The position numbers were made by a program, and so were the translations under genes. A DNA stretch of 64,000 nt from an uncultured Chromatiaceae bacterium (GTDB lineage Bacteria; Pseudomonadota; Gammaproteobacteria; Chromatiales; Chromatiaceae), in contig CALALB010000011.1 in the NCBI GenBank assembly GCA_937923175.1, positions 1-64,000 of the forward strand. The letters run 5' to 3'. Below are positions 18,752 through 27,953 of this stretch, in pieces. Numbering within the stretch: the stretch's first letter is position 1; every line of letters begins with the position of its first letter. The notes under the pieces were generated by a model. The model had not been told where the DNA came from, did not search any database, and saw only the letters and a program-made list of their open reading frames with translations.

Positions 18752-19219
18752 CCTTGCATCGATCTAGCCGGCCTGCGGAAACCAAGCCCCGATCCCTTGC
18801 GACCTGGTAGGGGCAACGGCTGCCGTTTACGCCTGACTATCCTGCGCCCAAACCTCGGGAATGCTGGCTGTAGGGGTAGGCGCCTTGGCCAACTCAGAGT
18901 CATCTGTTTGTTGCGACCATGCTCGCGGCTTAAGACAGACCCTTTCTGTCCCCCCGCCCTGCGCTTGACCCATTGGCCAGCCCTCTAACGACAGGATGGT
19001 GATCCAGGGGGTTGGATTAGAGAAGACCCCCAGAGGTTTGGCCATTTACTTGAATGTCATGAAACAAGCGATTCCCCAGCCTATACAGGCTGGCGCGTTT
19101 TGCTTTAAGATATATTTCAATGACAATTATCAACTGGAAAGCTGCCAATTCCGGTGCAGGCCCAATGCGGCAATCACCAGACAAACAAAAGGGCCGCAAG
19201 ATTATGAGGAGGTGTGCGC
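18752..19219. other. gene-free interval, 468 bp
   Basis: No supported gene. It holds the inverse-oriented 12-base motif ATCCAGGGGGTT (19002-19013), shared with two other intergenic regions. A 7-bp stem hairpin CCAGCCT/AGGCTGG with loop ATAC lies at 19076-19093, followed by cgcgtttt. The A+T-rich stretch at 19094-19135 probably carries the promoter of the tetraheme cytochrome operon, but -35/-10 boxes are not clear. Confidence 0.5.
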
Positions 19220-19777
19220 ATGTGGGAGCCCAAGGCCTCAGTCACCAGACGTCTGACTTGGCTTATCCCGGTCGCTGTATTCCTGGGGGGGGTGGCCTGC
19301 GTCTGGGCCTTGGACCTTGGGATCAGGGTGACCAATACCCTCGAGTTCTGCACCTCGTGCCATACGATGCAGACCAACTTCGCGGAATACAAGGAATCCC
19401 GCCACTATAAAAACCGCTCTGGCGTCCAGGCTAGCTGCGCCGACTGTCATGTCCCTAAGGTGCTTGGGCCCAAATTGGTCACCAAGTTCGTGGCTGCCAA
19501 GGACGTTTATCACGAGATCATGGGCACCATCGATACCCCGGAAAAGTTCGAGGCCAGGCGCTGGCATCTCGCCAATATGGTCTGGAGACGCATGGAGGCA
19601 AGCGATTCGCGCGAGTGCCGTTCGTGCCATGACTACGGCGACATGGATCTTTCCGAGCAGAGCCGCTCGGCGCGCAATCGGCATGCGGCAGCCCAAGACA
19701 AGGGTCAGACCTGTATCGAATGTCACAAAGGGGTCGTGCACCATCTGCCGACTGAGCCAGAGACCAGCGCCCCTTGA
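19220..19777 (+). CDS. membrane-anchored tetraheme c-type cytochrome (NapC/NirT type)
   Basis: 185-residue periplasmic electron carrier with an N-terminal membrane anchor (about 13-33). Four CXXCH heme motifs are present: CTSCH 44-48, CADCH 73-77, CRSCH 133-137 and CIECH 165-169. NapC/NirT proteins pass electrons between the quinone pool and periplasmic partners. The start is the ATG at 19220 with an ideal AGGAGG seven bases upstream; a GTG six bases earlier is less likely. An ankyrin gene and fccA-fccB follow on the same strand, suggesting a role in sulfide-derived electron transfer, which is inference. Nitrate or nitrite reductase genes are absent nearby. Confidence 0.9.
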   Translation: MWEPKASVTRRLTWLIPVAVFLGGVACVWALDLGIRVTNTLEFCTSCHTMQTNFAEYKESRHYKNRSGVQASCADCHVPKVLGPKLVTKFVAAKDVYHEIMGTIDTPEKFEARRWHLANMVWRRMEASDSRECRSCHDYGDMDLSEQSRSARNRHAAAQDKGQTCIECHKGVVHHLPTEPETSAP

Positions 19778-19798
19778 TGAAACACCGCTGAGATCGCC

Positions 19799-20770
19799 AT
19801 GGATCCACGCCCGATGAATGGCCTGAGTCCTCCCTTGTTACTCTGGGGCCTTTTGCTCCTGGTTGTGTTGCCGGGGTGGGCTGCTGGCAAGGATCTGGAT
19901 ACTGAGCTGCGCCTGACCGTCATGGTCGGCGACACCGAGGCAGCAGCTCGGCTGCTCGATCAGGGCGCCCATGTCGATGCGCCCAATCCATTCGGCAAGA
20001 CGGCGCTTATGTTTGCCGTCGAGGAAGGGGATCTTGCCACTGTCTCCCTGCTGTTGAGCCGGGGGGCCGATGTCAATGCGCGGACGGTCGCTGGCTGTAC
20101 CCCTCTGACCTTTGCGGCCGAGGCAGGGCATATAGGGATCAGCGCCCTATTGCTTGAACGGGGCGCCCATCTTCATGACCGAACCCGCGCCGGCTGGGAT
20201 GCGCTGATGATTGCGGCGCGCAATGGCTATCCCGAGATCGTCGAACAGCTGCTGTTCAAAGGCGCAGATCCCAAGGCCGCTGATCGCGATGGGCGCACCG
20301 CTCTGATGCAGGCTGCGGCCAAGGGTCAGGTTGCTGTCTTGCCCTTATTGGCCAAAGGCGGTGCAGACCTCGAAGCGCGCGATAAACAAGGCGCCACCGC
20401 GCTCTTGATCGCTGCCGAACGCGGGCAACTGGCTGCCGTCGAGACGCTGGTGGATCTCGGTGCCCGTCTAGATGCCCAGGATGCCTTGGGATCAACCGTT
20501 TTGCATCTGGCGATCGATCATGGCCATGTCGCTGTGGTTGAACGCCTGCTTGGCCTTGGCGCTGACCCCAATCAGGCCGATCACGAGGGGATGACCCCCC
20601 TAATGGAGGCAATCACCACTGGTCATCCTGAGATGGTCGATCGACTTCTGGGGGCAGGTGCCCGGGTTGATCTCAAGGACAAGGCAGGGCGCACAGCTGC
20701 CGATATCGCCGCCCAATTGGGTCAGGCCCAGATCTTGGCGCGTCTCAGATCCCCTGCTCAAACCCAGTAA
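19799..20770 (+). CDS. exported ankyrin-repeat protein
   Basis: 323-residue protein with a signal peptide (hydrophobic residues about 9-28, cleavage near WAAGK) followed by eight or nine ankyrin repeats. The repeats have the G-T-A/T-P-L-x-x-A-A and GAD-hydrophobic patterns and are regular to the C-terminus. The product should be periplasmic. It starts 21 bases after the cytochrome gene and ends 104 bases before fccA. Ankyrin repeats mediate protein contacts, so it could be an assembly factor or scaffold for c-type cytochromes or FccAB; this is untested inference. Confidence 0.85.
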   Translation: MDPRPMNGLSPPLLLWGLLLLVVLPGWAAGKDLDTELRLTVMVGDTEAAARLLDQGAHVDAPNPFGKTALMFAVEEGDLATVSLLLSRGADVNARTVAGCTPLTFAAEAGHIGISALLLERGAHLHDRTRAGWDALMIAARNGYPEIVEQLLFKGADPKAADRDGRTALMQAAAKGQVAVLPLLAKGGADLEARDKQGATALLIAAERGQLAAVETLVDLGARLDAQDALGSTVLHLAIDHGHVAVVERLLGLGADPNQADHEGMTPLMEAITTGHPEMVDRLLGAGARVDLKDKAGRTAADIAAQLGQAQILARLRSPAQTQ

Positions 20771-20811
20771 ATGGAAGCCGCATGCCCTAGTGATGCCACA
20801 AAAACCCTGCC

Positions 20812-20838
20812 GGACCAGCGGCTCGGATGTCCTGGTCC
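20812..20838 (+). terminator. possible weak attenuator hairpin between ankyrin gene and fccA
   Basis: GGACCAG (20812-20818) pairs with CTGGTCC (20832-20838) over a 13-base loop. It is followed by only ttgtc, so termination would be partial. It may separate fccAB expression from the upstream genes or stabilise the fccAB message. Confidence 0.3.
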
Positions 20839-20874
20839 TTGTCACAACCTGACGCCAAGAAGGAGAGGAGCCAT

Positions 20875-21477
20875 ATGATGACTCAGTCCCCTGTGCGACT
20901 ACTATTTGCGACCTGTTTGATCATATCCGGTTGGTTTTCCCAGGCGGGGGCCGAACCCACCGCCGAGATGCTGGCCAATCACTGCGCTGGCTGCCATGGA
21001 ACCCATGGCAATAGCCTAGGTCCGGCAACACCCTCCATTGCTGCCATGGATAATGAGGTTTTTGTCGAGGTCATGGAAGGCTTCAAAAGCGGTGAGATTG
21101 CCTCGACCATCATGGGTCGGATCGCAAAGGGCTATACCAAGGAGGATTTCGAGAAGATGGCCGGCTATTTCAAGCAGCAGACCTATCAGCCGGCCAAGCA
21201 GGACTTTGACCAGGCACTCGCCAAAAAAGGGGCCAAGCTCCACGAGAAATATTGCGAGAAGTGCCATGTCGAAGGGGGAAAGCCCCTGGCTGAGGAAGAG
21301 GAATATCACATCCTCGCCGGGCAATGGACGCCCTATCTACGCTATGCCCTGGCCGACTTTCGCGCCGAGCGCAGACCGATCGAAAAAAAGATGAAGGCCA
21401 AGCTCGAGGAGCTGCTTAAGGCGGAGGGTGAAAAGGGGTTCGATGCGCTTTTTGCCTTCTACGCCAGCCAGCAATAA
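20875..21477 (+). CDS. fccA: sulfide dehydrogenase cytochrome subunit FccA (diheme)
   Basis: 200-residue periplasmic diheme cytochrome c, the electron-accepting subunit of flavocytochrome c sulfide dehydrogenase. A signal peptide covers about residues 1-26 (cleavage near AGA-EPT). Heme motifs CAGCH (37-41) and CEKCH (127-131) head two homologous cytochrome domains. The start is ATG 20875 (or 20878), preceded by AGGAGAGGAG. fccB follows after 16 bases, the classical fccA-fccB order. Length and double-domain layout match the 21-kDa subunit of purple sulfur bacteria, not the monoheme FccA of green sulfur bacteria. Confidence 0.95.
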   Translation: MMTQSPVRLLFATCLIISGWFSQAGAEPTAEMLANHCAGCHGTHGNSLGPATPSIAAMDNEVFVEVMEGFKSGEIASTIMGRIAKGYTKEDFEKMAGYFKQQTYQPAKQDFDQALAKKGAKLHEKYCEKCHVEGGKPLAEEEEYHILAGQWTPYLRYALADFRAERRPIEKKMKAKLEELLKAEGEKGFDALFAFYASQQ

Positions 21478-21493
21478 CCCGGGAGGACCTACC

Positions 21494-22786
21494 ATGGCTT
21501 TAAATAGACGCGATTTTTTGAAGGTCTCAGGTGCCCTGGCTGCAGGCAGTCTGTTGGGCTTTCCATATCTTGCGCTTGGCGCTGAGCGGCGGGTGGTCGT
21601 GGTTGGCGGCGGGACCGGTGGGGCCACAACGGCCAAATATCTCAAGCTGGCCGATCCCACGATTGAGGTCACCCTGATCGAGCCCAATCCCTTTTATTAC
21701 ACCTGCTATATGAGCAACGAGGTGATCGGCGGCGAGCGCACCCTCGAGTCGCTCAAGGTTAGCTATGACGGGCTCAAGGCACGCGGGATCCAGATTGTCC
21801 AGGATAGCGCCGTTGCCATAGATCCCGAAAAAAGGATCGTCAAGACCGCAGGCGGCGCTGAATTCGGTTACGATCGCTGCGTGGTCGCGCCAGGCATCGA
21901 GCTCCTCCATCACAAGATCGAGGGACACAGCGAGGAGAATCTCCAGAAGATGCCCCATGCCTGGAAGGCGGGCGAACAGACCGCCCTCTTGCGCAAACAG
22001 CTCGAGGCCATGCCAGATGGCGGTACAGTGATCATCGCTCCGCCCCCTGCCCCCTTCCGCTGCCCGCCTGGGCCTTATGAGCGCGCCAGCCAGATCGCCC
22101 ATTATCTGAAGGCCCACAAGCCTAAATCGAAGATCATCATCCTGGATGCCAGCGATAAATTTTCCAAACAGGCCCAGTTCATCAAGGGTTGGGAGCGGCT
22201 GTATGGCTATGGTACCGAGAATGCCCTAATCGAATGGCATCCAGGGCCGGATTCTGCGGTTGCCAAGGTCGATCCTGGCGAGATGACGGTCGAGACCGCA
22301 TTCGGGGATACATACAAGGGCGATGTAATCAATCTCATCTGCCCCCAGCGCGCTGGGACCATTGCCCAGACAGCAGGATTGACCAATGAGGCCGGTTGGT
22401 GTCCGGTCGATGTACGGACCTTCGAGTCCAAACTCCATCCCGGTATCCATGTCATCGGCGATGCCTGTATCGCCGCCCCTATGCCCAAATCGGGCTATTC
22501 GGCCAATAGTCAGGCCAAGGTCGCGGCGGCAGCCATTGTGGCCATGCTCAAGGGGGAGGAGCCAGGGACGCCGTCCTATCTCAATACCTGTTATTCGATC
22601 CTGGCGCCGAACTATGGGATCTCGATTGCAGCCATCTATCGCCTCAATGCCGAGGGCTCAGCGATCGAGGCCGTGCCCGACTCAGGCGGTATCACCCCGG
22701 TCGATGCGCCGGATTGGGTGCTCGAGCGCGAGGTCCAGTATGCCTATAGCTGGTATCACAATATTGTGCACGACACCTTTGGTTGA
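21494..22786 (+). CDS. fccB: sulfide dehydrogenase flavoprotein subunit FccB
   Basis: 430-residue FAD subunit that oxidises sulfide in the periplasm. The twin-arginine signal NRRDFLK lies at residues 4-10. The dinucleotide fold begins [14 protein letters not shown]. Cys71 in [10 protein letters not shown] matches the residue that binds FAD covalently. Cys190 (PFRCPPGP) and Cys366 (NTCYSIL) match the redox disulfide. With a 29-residue signal these are mature positions 42, 161 and 337, the spacing I recall for the A. vinosum enzyme. GGAGG lies just before the ATG at 21494. An intrinsic terminator follows the stop. Confidence 0.96.
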   Translation: MALNRRDFLKVSGALAAGSLLGFPYLALGAERRVVVVGGGTGGATTAKYLKLADPTIEVTLIEPNPFYYTCYMSNEVIGGERTLESLKVSYDGLKARGIQIVQDSAVAIDPEKRIVKTAGGAEFGYDRCVVAPGIELLHHKIEGHSEENLQKMPHAWKAGEQTALLRKQLEAMPDGGTVIIAPPPAPFRCPPGPYERASQIAHYLKAHKPKSKIIILDASDKFSKQAQFIKGWERLYGYGTENALIEWHPGPDSAVAKVDPGEMTVETAFGDTYKGDVINLICPQRAGTIAQTAGLTNEAGWCPVDVRTFESKLHPGIHVIGDACIAAPMPKSGYSANSQAKVAAAAIVAMLKGEEPGTPSYLNTCYSILAPNYGISIAAIYRLNAEGSAIEAVPDSGGITPVDAPDWVLEREVQYAYSWYHNIVHDTFG

Positions 22787-22817
22787 TCACCACCAGCTGT
22801 GCCACTCCTAAGACCAG

Positions 22818-22841
22818 AAGGGGCCTGATGGCCCCTTTTTT
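22818..22841 (+). terminator. rho-independent terminator after fccB
   Basis: Stem GGGGCC (22820-22825) and GGCCCC (22830-22835) with loop TGAT, followed by six T residues. It lies 33 bases past the fccB stop and closes the fcc operon. Confidence 0.85.
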
Positions 22842-22905
22842 GCGTATTTTTTTGGGATCGCTGAATGAGCCCAAGGACGGATCATCCTGCTGAGGGTAAA
22901 ACGCC

Positions 22906-23664
22906 ATGACCAAATGGCTGACTCTCCCTGCCATACTATCCTTGATCCTGTTCGGCAGTGCCGCGATCGATACCCCCCGGCTCAGAGCGGAGGAGGCGAT
23001 GACTGATCAACGCAATCGGTTGGTGGACCTGATCCAGCTTGAGGTGAAGGCGACGGCTCAAGAGCTCGGTTTTGCTCGGCTTGATCCTGAGGTTGAGCGG
23101 GCCATGCGCACCGTCCCCCGCGAACGTTTCGTTCCTGAATCCGAGCGCGCCCTGGCCTATATCAATTCGCCCTTGCCGATCGGTCTGGGCCAGACCATCT
23201 CCCAGCCCTATATCGTCGCCATCATGACCCAATTGCTCGGGGTCAAGGCAGGGGATCGGGTCTATGAGCTGGGCACAGGTTCAGGCTATCAGGCTGCAGT
23301 GCTCGCTGAGATGGGAGTGGAGGTCTATACGGTCGAGATCGTCCCCGAATTGGCTGAACGCGCTGCTGAAACCCTGGCATCCTTGGGTTATGCTGAACGG
23401 GTCCATGTCCATGCCGGGGATGGTTGGCTCGGTTGGCCGGAGGCCGCACCCTTCGATGGCATCATCCTGACTGCGGCTGCCCCGCGTATCCCCCGCCAGC
23501 TCGTCGAGCAGCTCAAGCCCAATGGTCGGTTGGTGATCCCGCTGGGAGCTGCCGAGCGAACCCAGCAACTGGTAGTCTATGTCCGCAACGAGGATGGAGA
23601 GCTGATCCGGCGCGACATCCTGCCAGTGCGGTTTGTGCCGGTTACGGGCCCGCTTGCCCCATAA
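22906..23664 (+). CDS. pcm: protein-L-isoaspartate O-methyltransferase with export signal
   Basis: 252-residue SAM-dependent methyltransferase that repairs isoaspartyl residues. The core matches Pcm: VPRERFVP, the INSPLPIGLGQTISQPYIVA segment, SAM motif VYELGTGSGYQAAVLAE and the LVIPLG C-terminal strand. Unusually, it begins MTKWLTLPAILSLILFGSA, a typical signal peptide before the first Pcm residues, so the product may be exported. An internal ATG (22999, MTDQRN) would give the cytosolic length. It stands alone after the fcc terminator; the usual surE-pcm-rpoS context is absent. Confidence 0.92.
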   Translation: MTKWLTLPAILSLILFGSAAIDTPRLRAEEAMTDQRNRLVDLIQLEVKATAQELGFARLDPEVERAMRTVPRERFVPESERALAYINSPLPIGLGQTISQPYIVAIMTQLLGVKAGDRVYELGTGSGYQAAVLAEMGVEVYTVEIVPELAERAAETLASLGYAERVHVHAGDGWLGWPEAAPFDGIILTAAAPRIPRQLVEQLKPNGRLVIPLGAAERTQQLVVYVRNEDGELIRRDILPVRFVPVTGPLAP

Positions 23665-23687
23665 AAAAGGCCCGGCAGGCGCCGGGC
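23663..23687 (-). terminator. rho-independent terminator of the mpl-ubiX operon
   Basis: On the minus strand, GCCCGGC, loop GCCT and GCCGGGC are followed by C and six T residues (complement of 23663-23668). It sits about 125 bases past the ubiX stop, directly after the convergent pcm stop. The same hairpin lacks a T-tract on the plus strand. Confidence 0.75.
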
Positions 23688-23812
23688 TAAATTACCACCA
23701 AAGGAGGATGGAGGAGTGCACTGGAGCCGAGAGCTTCAGTACATCATTAGTTTCTTATTTAAACGGGCATTTGTCAAGTGTTATTTCAATTAAATCATCC
23801 AATGTTGTGGAT

Positions 23813-24433
23813 TCACTGACCCCAGGGTTGGATCAACTGATGCTGGATCTGCAGATGGTCCAGTACCCGCGCGATTACAAAATCGATCAGGTCCTCAATG
23901 CGTTGCGGTTGGTGATAAAAGCCTGGATTGGCGGGCAGGATGGTCGCGCCGGCCTGGGCAAGAAATAGCATGTTTTGCAGATGGATCATGGAAAGTGGCG
24001 TTTCGCGCACCACCAAGATCAGCGGGCGGCGTTCCTTCAGGACCACATCAGCAGCGCGTTCGATCAATGAGCTGGATAGACCCGCTGCAAGCCGCCCCAG
24101 GGTACCAGTGGTACAGGGGCAGATCACCATGGCCTCTGGGGGGTTGCTACCGCTAGCTACAGGGGCGATCCAGTCCTGACGCCCAAAAACCCGCAACTGC
24201 CCTGATGCGGCGCCGAGATGCCCCTTGAGGAAGTCCTCCGCCTCTTTGGGGTGGGCAGGAAGGGCAAGCCCAGTCTCCATCCGAATGACCATCTGGGCGG
24301 CGCTTGAGATCATGAGATAGACGCGACTGTCCGACCGCAGCAGACAGTCGAGCAAGCGCAGCCCATAACAGGCCCCTGAAGCGCCGGTCATGGCCAGGGC
24401 AATGGTACGCGGAGGGGCCAACTCAACCGGCAT
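23813..24433 (-). CDS. ubiX: flavin prenyltransferase UbiX
   Basis: 206-residue enzyme making the prenylated FMN cofactor of UbiD decarboxylase in ubiquinone synthesis. Motifs are [13 protein letters not shown] near the N-terminus (FMN phosphate site), [44 protein letters not shown], and the C-terminal [11 protein letters not shown]. The start at 24433 ([10 protein letters not shown]) overlaps the mpl stop by 11 bases; an earlier in-frame ATG (24487) lies deep inside mpl and is unlikely. mpl-ubiX is a common gammaproteobacterial pair. Confidence 0.94.
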   Translation of the reverse strand: MPVELAPPRTIALAMTGASGACYGLRLLDCLLRSDSRVYLMISSAAQMVIRMETGLALPAHPKEAEDFLKGHLGAASGQLRVFGRQDWIAPVASGSNPPEAMVICPCTTGTLGRLAAGLSSSLIERAADVVLKERRPLILVVRETPLSMIHLQNMLFLAQAGATILPANPGFYHQPQRIEDLIDFVIARVLDHLQIQHQLIQPWGQ

Positions 24434-25793
24434 AGCGGGCGCGCAAGGTCTCGAGCAGGCGCTGATGGATTCCCGCAAAACCGCCATTGCTCATGATCAG
24501 GATCTGATCGCCTGACTGGCTGTCGGCGGCGAGATGCTCGACCAGAGGGGCGATGTCTGCATAGACCTGAAGCCGATCCCCAAGTCCAGCGAGCGCCTGG
24601 GCAGGATCCCAGCTGAGCTCAGGCGGGGCATAGAGATAAATCCGATCGGCAGCGCTCAACGAATCCGCAAGGGTTGCATTATGGGCGCCGAGTCGCATGC
24701 TGTTGGAACGCGGTTCAAGCACCGCCAGGATCCGCTGACCGCCGACCTGGTGACGCAGGGCGGCGATTGTGGCCGAGATTGCGGTCGGATGATGGGCAAA
24801 ATCATCCAAAACCCGAATCCCAGCGACCTCACCCCGCAGCTCGAGCCGGCGCTTGACCCCCTGGAATCGACTCAGGGCCTGACAGCCGACCTCTGGCTCA
24901 ATCCCGACATGGAAGGCCGCTGCCAGGGCCGCCAAGGCATTGTGGATATTGTGCGCGCCGATCAATCCCCATTCCACCCTCCCCACTTCCCTGCCCTGAT
25001 ATAACACCTGAAAGCGTGCACCATCATCTGTCAGGGGTTCGGCCTGCCAGTCGCCCCCTGGGCCAAAGGTCGTCCTTGGGGTCCAACAGCCCTGGGCAAG
25101 CACAGTCTCAATGGCCTGGTCTTGGGCAGGAGACACGATCAATCCGCTGCCTGGCACAGTGCGGATAAGATGGTGAAATTGGCGCTGGATCTGCTGCAGA
25201 TCCTCGAAGATATCTGCATGGTCGAACTCAAGGTTATTGATGATCAGGGTTTTGGGTCCATAATGCACGAACTTGGAGCGCTTATCGAAAAAGGCTGTAT
25301 CGTATTCGTCCGCCTCGACCACGAAGAATGGCCCCTCCCCTAGACGCGCCGAGACCCCAAAATCACAGGGCACACCCCCGATCAAAAGACCAGGGTTTAA
25401 ACCGGCCTGATCCAAGACCCAGGCGAGCATGCTTGCGGTTGTAGTCTTGCCATGAGTCCCTGAGACCGCCAGACCCCAGCGCCCCTGCAGCACCTCAGCG
25501 CGCAGCCATGCAGGGCCTGAGCAGTAGGCTAGACCTCGATCGAGCAACGCCTCAATGACCGGCAGACCCCGTTTCATGGCATTGGCGACTACAACGAGAT
25601 CCGGCGGCGGCTCGAGCTGAGCGGCGTCATAGCCCTCGTGGATCCCGATCCCGGCAGCGGCAAGCTGGGTGCTCATCGGTGGATAGACATTGGTATCCGA
25701 ACCCGTCACTCGATGACCGAGGGCACGCGCCAGAAGCGCGATCCCGCCCATGAAGGCGCCGCAGATACCGAGGATATGGATATGCATGGTCAA
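24423..25793 (-). CDS. mpl: UDP-N-acetylmuramate:L-Ala-gamma-D-Glu-meso-DAP ligase Mpl
   Basis: 456-residue Mur-ligase family enzyme that reuses the murein tripeptide by ligating it to UDP-MurNAc. N-terminal [20 protein letters not shown] is the nucleotide-binding start; the ATP loop GTHGKTTT is near residue 118; [17 protein letters not shown] is characteristic of Mpl against Mur[11 protein letters not shown] marks the C-terminal domain. ATG at 25793 or 25787 are both possible starts. Works in the same recycling route as nagZ at the left end of the window. Confidence 0.96.
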   Translation of the reverse strand: MTMHIHILGICGAFMGGIALLARALGHRVTGSDTNVYPPMSTQLAAAGIGIHEGYDAAQLEPPPDLVVVANAMKRGLPVIEALLDRGLAYCSGPAWLRAEVLQGRWGLAVSGTHGKTTTASMLAWVLDQAGLNPGLLIGGVPCDFGVSARLGEGPFFVVEADEYDTAFFDKRSKFVHYGPKTLIINNLEFDHADIFEDLQQIQRQFHHLIRTVPGSGLIVSPAQDQAIETVLAQGCWTPRTTFGPGGDWQAEPLTDDGARFQVLYQGREVGRVEWGLIGAHNIHNALAALAAAFHVGIEPEVGCQALSRFQGVKRRLELRGEVAGIRVLDDFAHHPTAISATIAALRHQVGGQRILAVLEPRSNSMRLGAHNATLADSLSAADRIYLYAPPELSWDPAQALAGLGDRLQVYADIAPLVEHLAADSQSGDQILIMSNGGFAGIHQRLLETLRARYAG

Positions 25794-25817
25794 CCGGGAA
25801 GATAGGGGATGAACGGG

Positions 25818-26333
25818 CTAAGAAACACCAAACAGGCTGGTCACGAGGGTAACCGCGACGATCTGGAAGGCGAGGGCGATCGCTGAACCCTGGCCCAGGG
25901 TCAGGGAGAAGGTATATCTGAGGATATGCCCGGTCACCAAGATACCCCAGATCAGGAGCCCAAGTAACATAAAGGCCCCGACGGCGGCCAGGGCATTGCC
26001 TTGGCTACCGACCGGATTCAACAAAAGCGGCGGGATGGCGGCCAACCCAATGACAGCTCGACTCCCTAAAAGCGCTGTGGATGCCTGCAAAAAACGCCCG
26101 CGATGTTTAAACAGGGTCAGCGCTCCATAAAGGGCTGCCAGCATGAGGGCAATCTCGGCGGCGCTTTGCAGCAGGCTGATCAGCCAGGATACGCCCGCTG
26201 TGGTCCCCACCAGGGTACCGACCACCAGATCGACTGCCATGACAAGGACCAAGAGCACCTCAGAGGGCGGGATCTCCTGGGGCCGGCGGCGCAATAGGCA
26301 AAGCTCGATGAAAAACTGGATCAGTACCCACAC
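25818..26333 (-). CDS. unknown integral membrane protein, N-terminus uncertain
   Basis: 171 residues from a GTG at 26333, with about five hydrophobic helices. I do not recognise a family; the arrangement is loosely like Yip1-type proteins. The open frame continues upstream of 26333 with protein-like sequence (GYHWLHVDRLEGRS) but has no start codon before a stop. A different frame offers ATG 26422 with MVSKDYKVYS. A one-base slip near the TATTTT run at about 26390 would join them into a roughly 200-residue protein. mpl starts 24 bases downstream of its stop, so the two are probably co-transcribed. Confidence 0.65.
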   Translation of the reverse strand: MWVLIQFFIELCLLRRRPQEIPPSEVLLVLVMAVDLVVGTLVGTTAGVSWLISLLQSAAEIALMLAALYGALTLFKHRGRFLQASTALLGSRAVIGLAAIPPLLLNPVGSQGNALAAVGAFMLLGLLIWGILVTGHILRYTFSLTLGQGSAIALAFQIVAVTLVTSLFGVS

Positions 26334-26503
26334 TGAGCGGCCCTCGAGACGATCGACATGAAGCCAATGATAACCCCGGCGCGCGAAAATACCGAGTACA
26401 CTTTATAGTCTTTGCTGACCATGGATGGATAAAATGAGCCTATTCTGGCGCGATTCGCTGGCCCAATCGGGCCAAACCATCCCACTGAGTTTTTTGAAAG
26501 GCT

Positions 26504-27871
26504 GTGATGATATCCAGACTCAAGCAGTGCAACCGGGCCCTGGTCTGCTGCGCCTTATTGCCTCTGGCGCTTGTTGCCTGCGCCAGCAACCCCAAGCTCT
26601 CCCCACTCCCCCCTGGCGCGCCCCCTGCCCAGGCGCCGATCGACACGACCGCCTTACCGCGTCTGCTCCTTCCAAACGCCGAGGCTGCCGAGGTCAGGGC
26701 ATTGGCCATGGGCGCTGCGCGTTTGCGCGGTTGGTCGATCCTGCCTACCGATGCAACCACTACCAACCCTGACCGCCTCGTGGTGACGCGCCCTGCTGAC
26801 CCGGCGATCCTCGCTCAAGTCATGCCGCAAACGGCCTTGCCGGCCAACTCAAATCTCGAGATCACGACCTTCTTCACCGAAGCCCCGGCAGGGCTCGAGG
26901 TGGCGATGCGCGCCGAGGTCGTGATCCCCCCTTCTGCCCAAGGGGGTCTGCCAACCCGGATCGATTACACGGATACCTTGAGCGATACGCTGATGCAGTC
27001 GCTTGAGGCCTTGCGCGAGCGCTGGATTCGCGACCGCGACCGTCTGGCGCGCGCGGTCCCCCCGGCCGAGGGTTGGAAAAGCGCCTGGGATGATTCAGCT
27101 GAACCGGTCGCAACCGAGATCGAGCGCCCGCAGGCGATTAGACCAACGGTCGCTGGCCCCACATCGCCGCCTCCAGTTAGTGTCCCTGCGGCAACCCACC
27201 CTGCCAGCATCCAAGCCCCCCGCGCCCCAGCCGTCGCTGCCTCCCTACCGCGTAACCCTCAAATCGCAGCGACCCCGCGCCCGCTGCCGACCGCAGGGAC
27301 AACAACCGGTAGCGCCGCTAAGCCGGTGCAACCGCCAGCCAAGTCTCCTGACAAACCCAGGGCAGCGGCCCCGCGTCCAGCCCCAGCAATCGATGCCAGC
27401 CAACCGGCGCGCCCAGCGGCTGCTGGCCAGCCCAAGCCGGCATCGGCTGCGGCGCCATTGGCATCAACAACACGCCCTCCGGCAGCCCAGGTGACGACCC
27501 AGAGCGGCTCGCGTCCTGCCTCAGGCTCAACCCAGGTCACCAAAACGGCAACGCCAGCCGCCTCTGTCAATCGGGGCGCACCGGCGCCAACAGGGGGGAC
27601 GAGGCCAGGGACACCCCCAGCTGCTTCTGCCAACCGCCCTGTTCAAACCCAGCTGGCGCCGGCTGCCGCTCGCCCAGGCGCAACCGCGGCGACCTCTAAC
27701 CAAACGCCTCCCGCCAAGGCCGAGCAATATGCCAAACAGCGCGGTTGCCGAGCCGGTAGGGCCCAGTTGATCGAGGCGCGCCGGGATGGCGAGGTCTATC
27801 GGGTCCCCTGCCAGGGAAGCGATAGCCTGCTCGTACATTGTCGCAGTGGCATTTGCAGGGGTCTATTGTAG
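26504..27871 (+). CDS. lipoprotein with long Pro/Ala-rich linker
   Basis: 455 residues. A lipobox LVAC puts the lipidated cysteine at residue 26. Residues about 45-190 form a compact domain that I cannot assign, loosely similar in style to BamC-type repeats (RLLLPNAEAAEVRALAMGAARLRGW). Residues about 210-405 are a low-complexity Pro/Ala/Thr/Ser linker. The last 45 residues hold four cysteines (GCRAG, PCQG, HCRSGICRG), suggesting a small disulfide-bonded C-terminal domain. It is divergent from the membrane protein gene at 26333. Probably an outer-membrane lipoprotein spanning toward peptidoglycan, by inference. Confidence 0.75.
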   Translation: MMISRLKQCNRALVCCALLPLALVACASNPKLSPLPPGAPPAQAPIDTTALPRLLLPNAEAAEVRALAMGAARLRGWSILPTDATTTNPDRLVVTRPADPAILAQVMPQTALPANSNLEITTFFTEAPAGLEVAMRAEVVIPPSAQGGLPTRIDYTDTLSDTLMQSLEALRERWIRDRDRLARAVPPAEGWKSAWDDSAEPVATEIERPQAIRPTVAGPTSPPPVSVPAATHPASIQAPRAPAVAASLPRNPQIAATPRPLPTAGTTTGSAAKPVQPPAKSPDKPRAAAPRPAPAIDASQPARPAAAGQPKPASAAAPLASTTRPPAAQVTTQSGSRPASGSTQVTKTATPAASVNRGAPAPTGGTRPGTPPAASANRPVQTQLAPAAARPGATAATSNQTPPAKAEQYAKQRGCRAGRAQLIEARRDGEVYRVPCQGSDSLLVHCRSGICRGLL

Positions 27872-27953
27872 GCTCGGGGTCAGCTAGTTGGTCCTAACAC
27901 CCCCTGATGCAGGCGAAACATCCGCCTCTTAACCCCATTGGGGTGCGCCCCAC

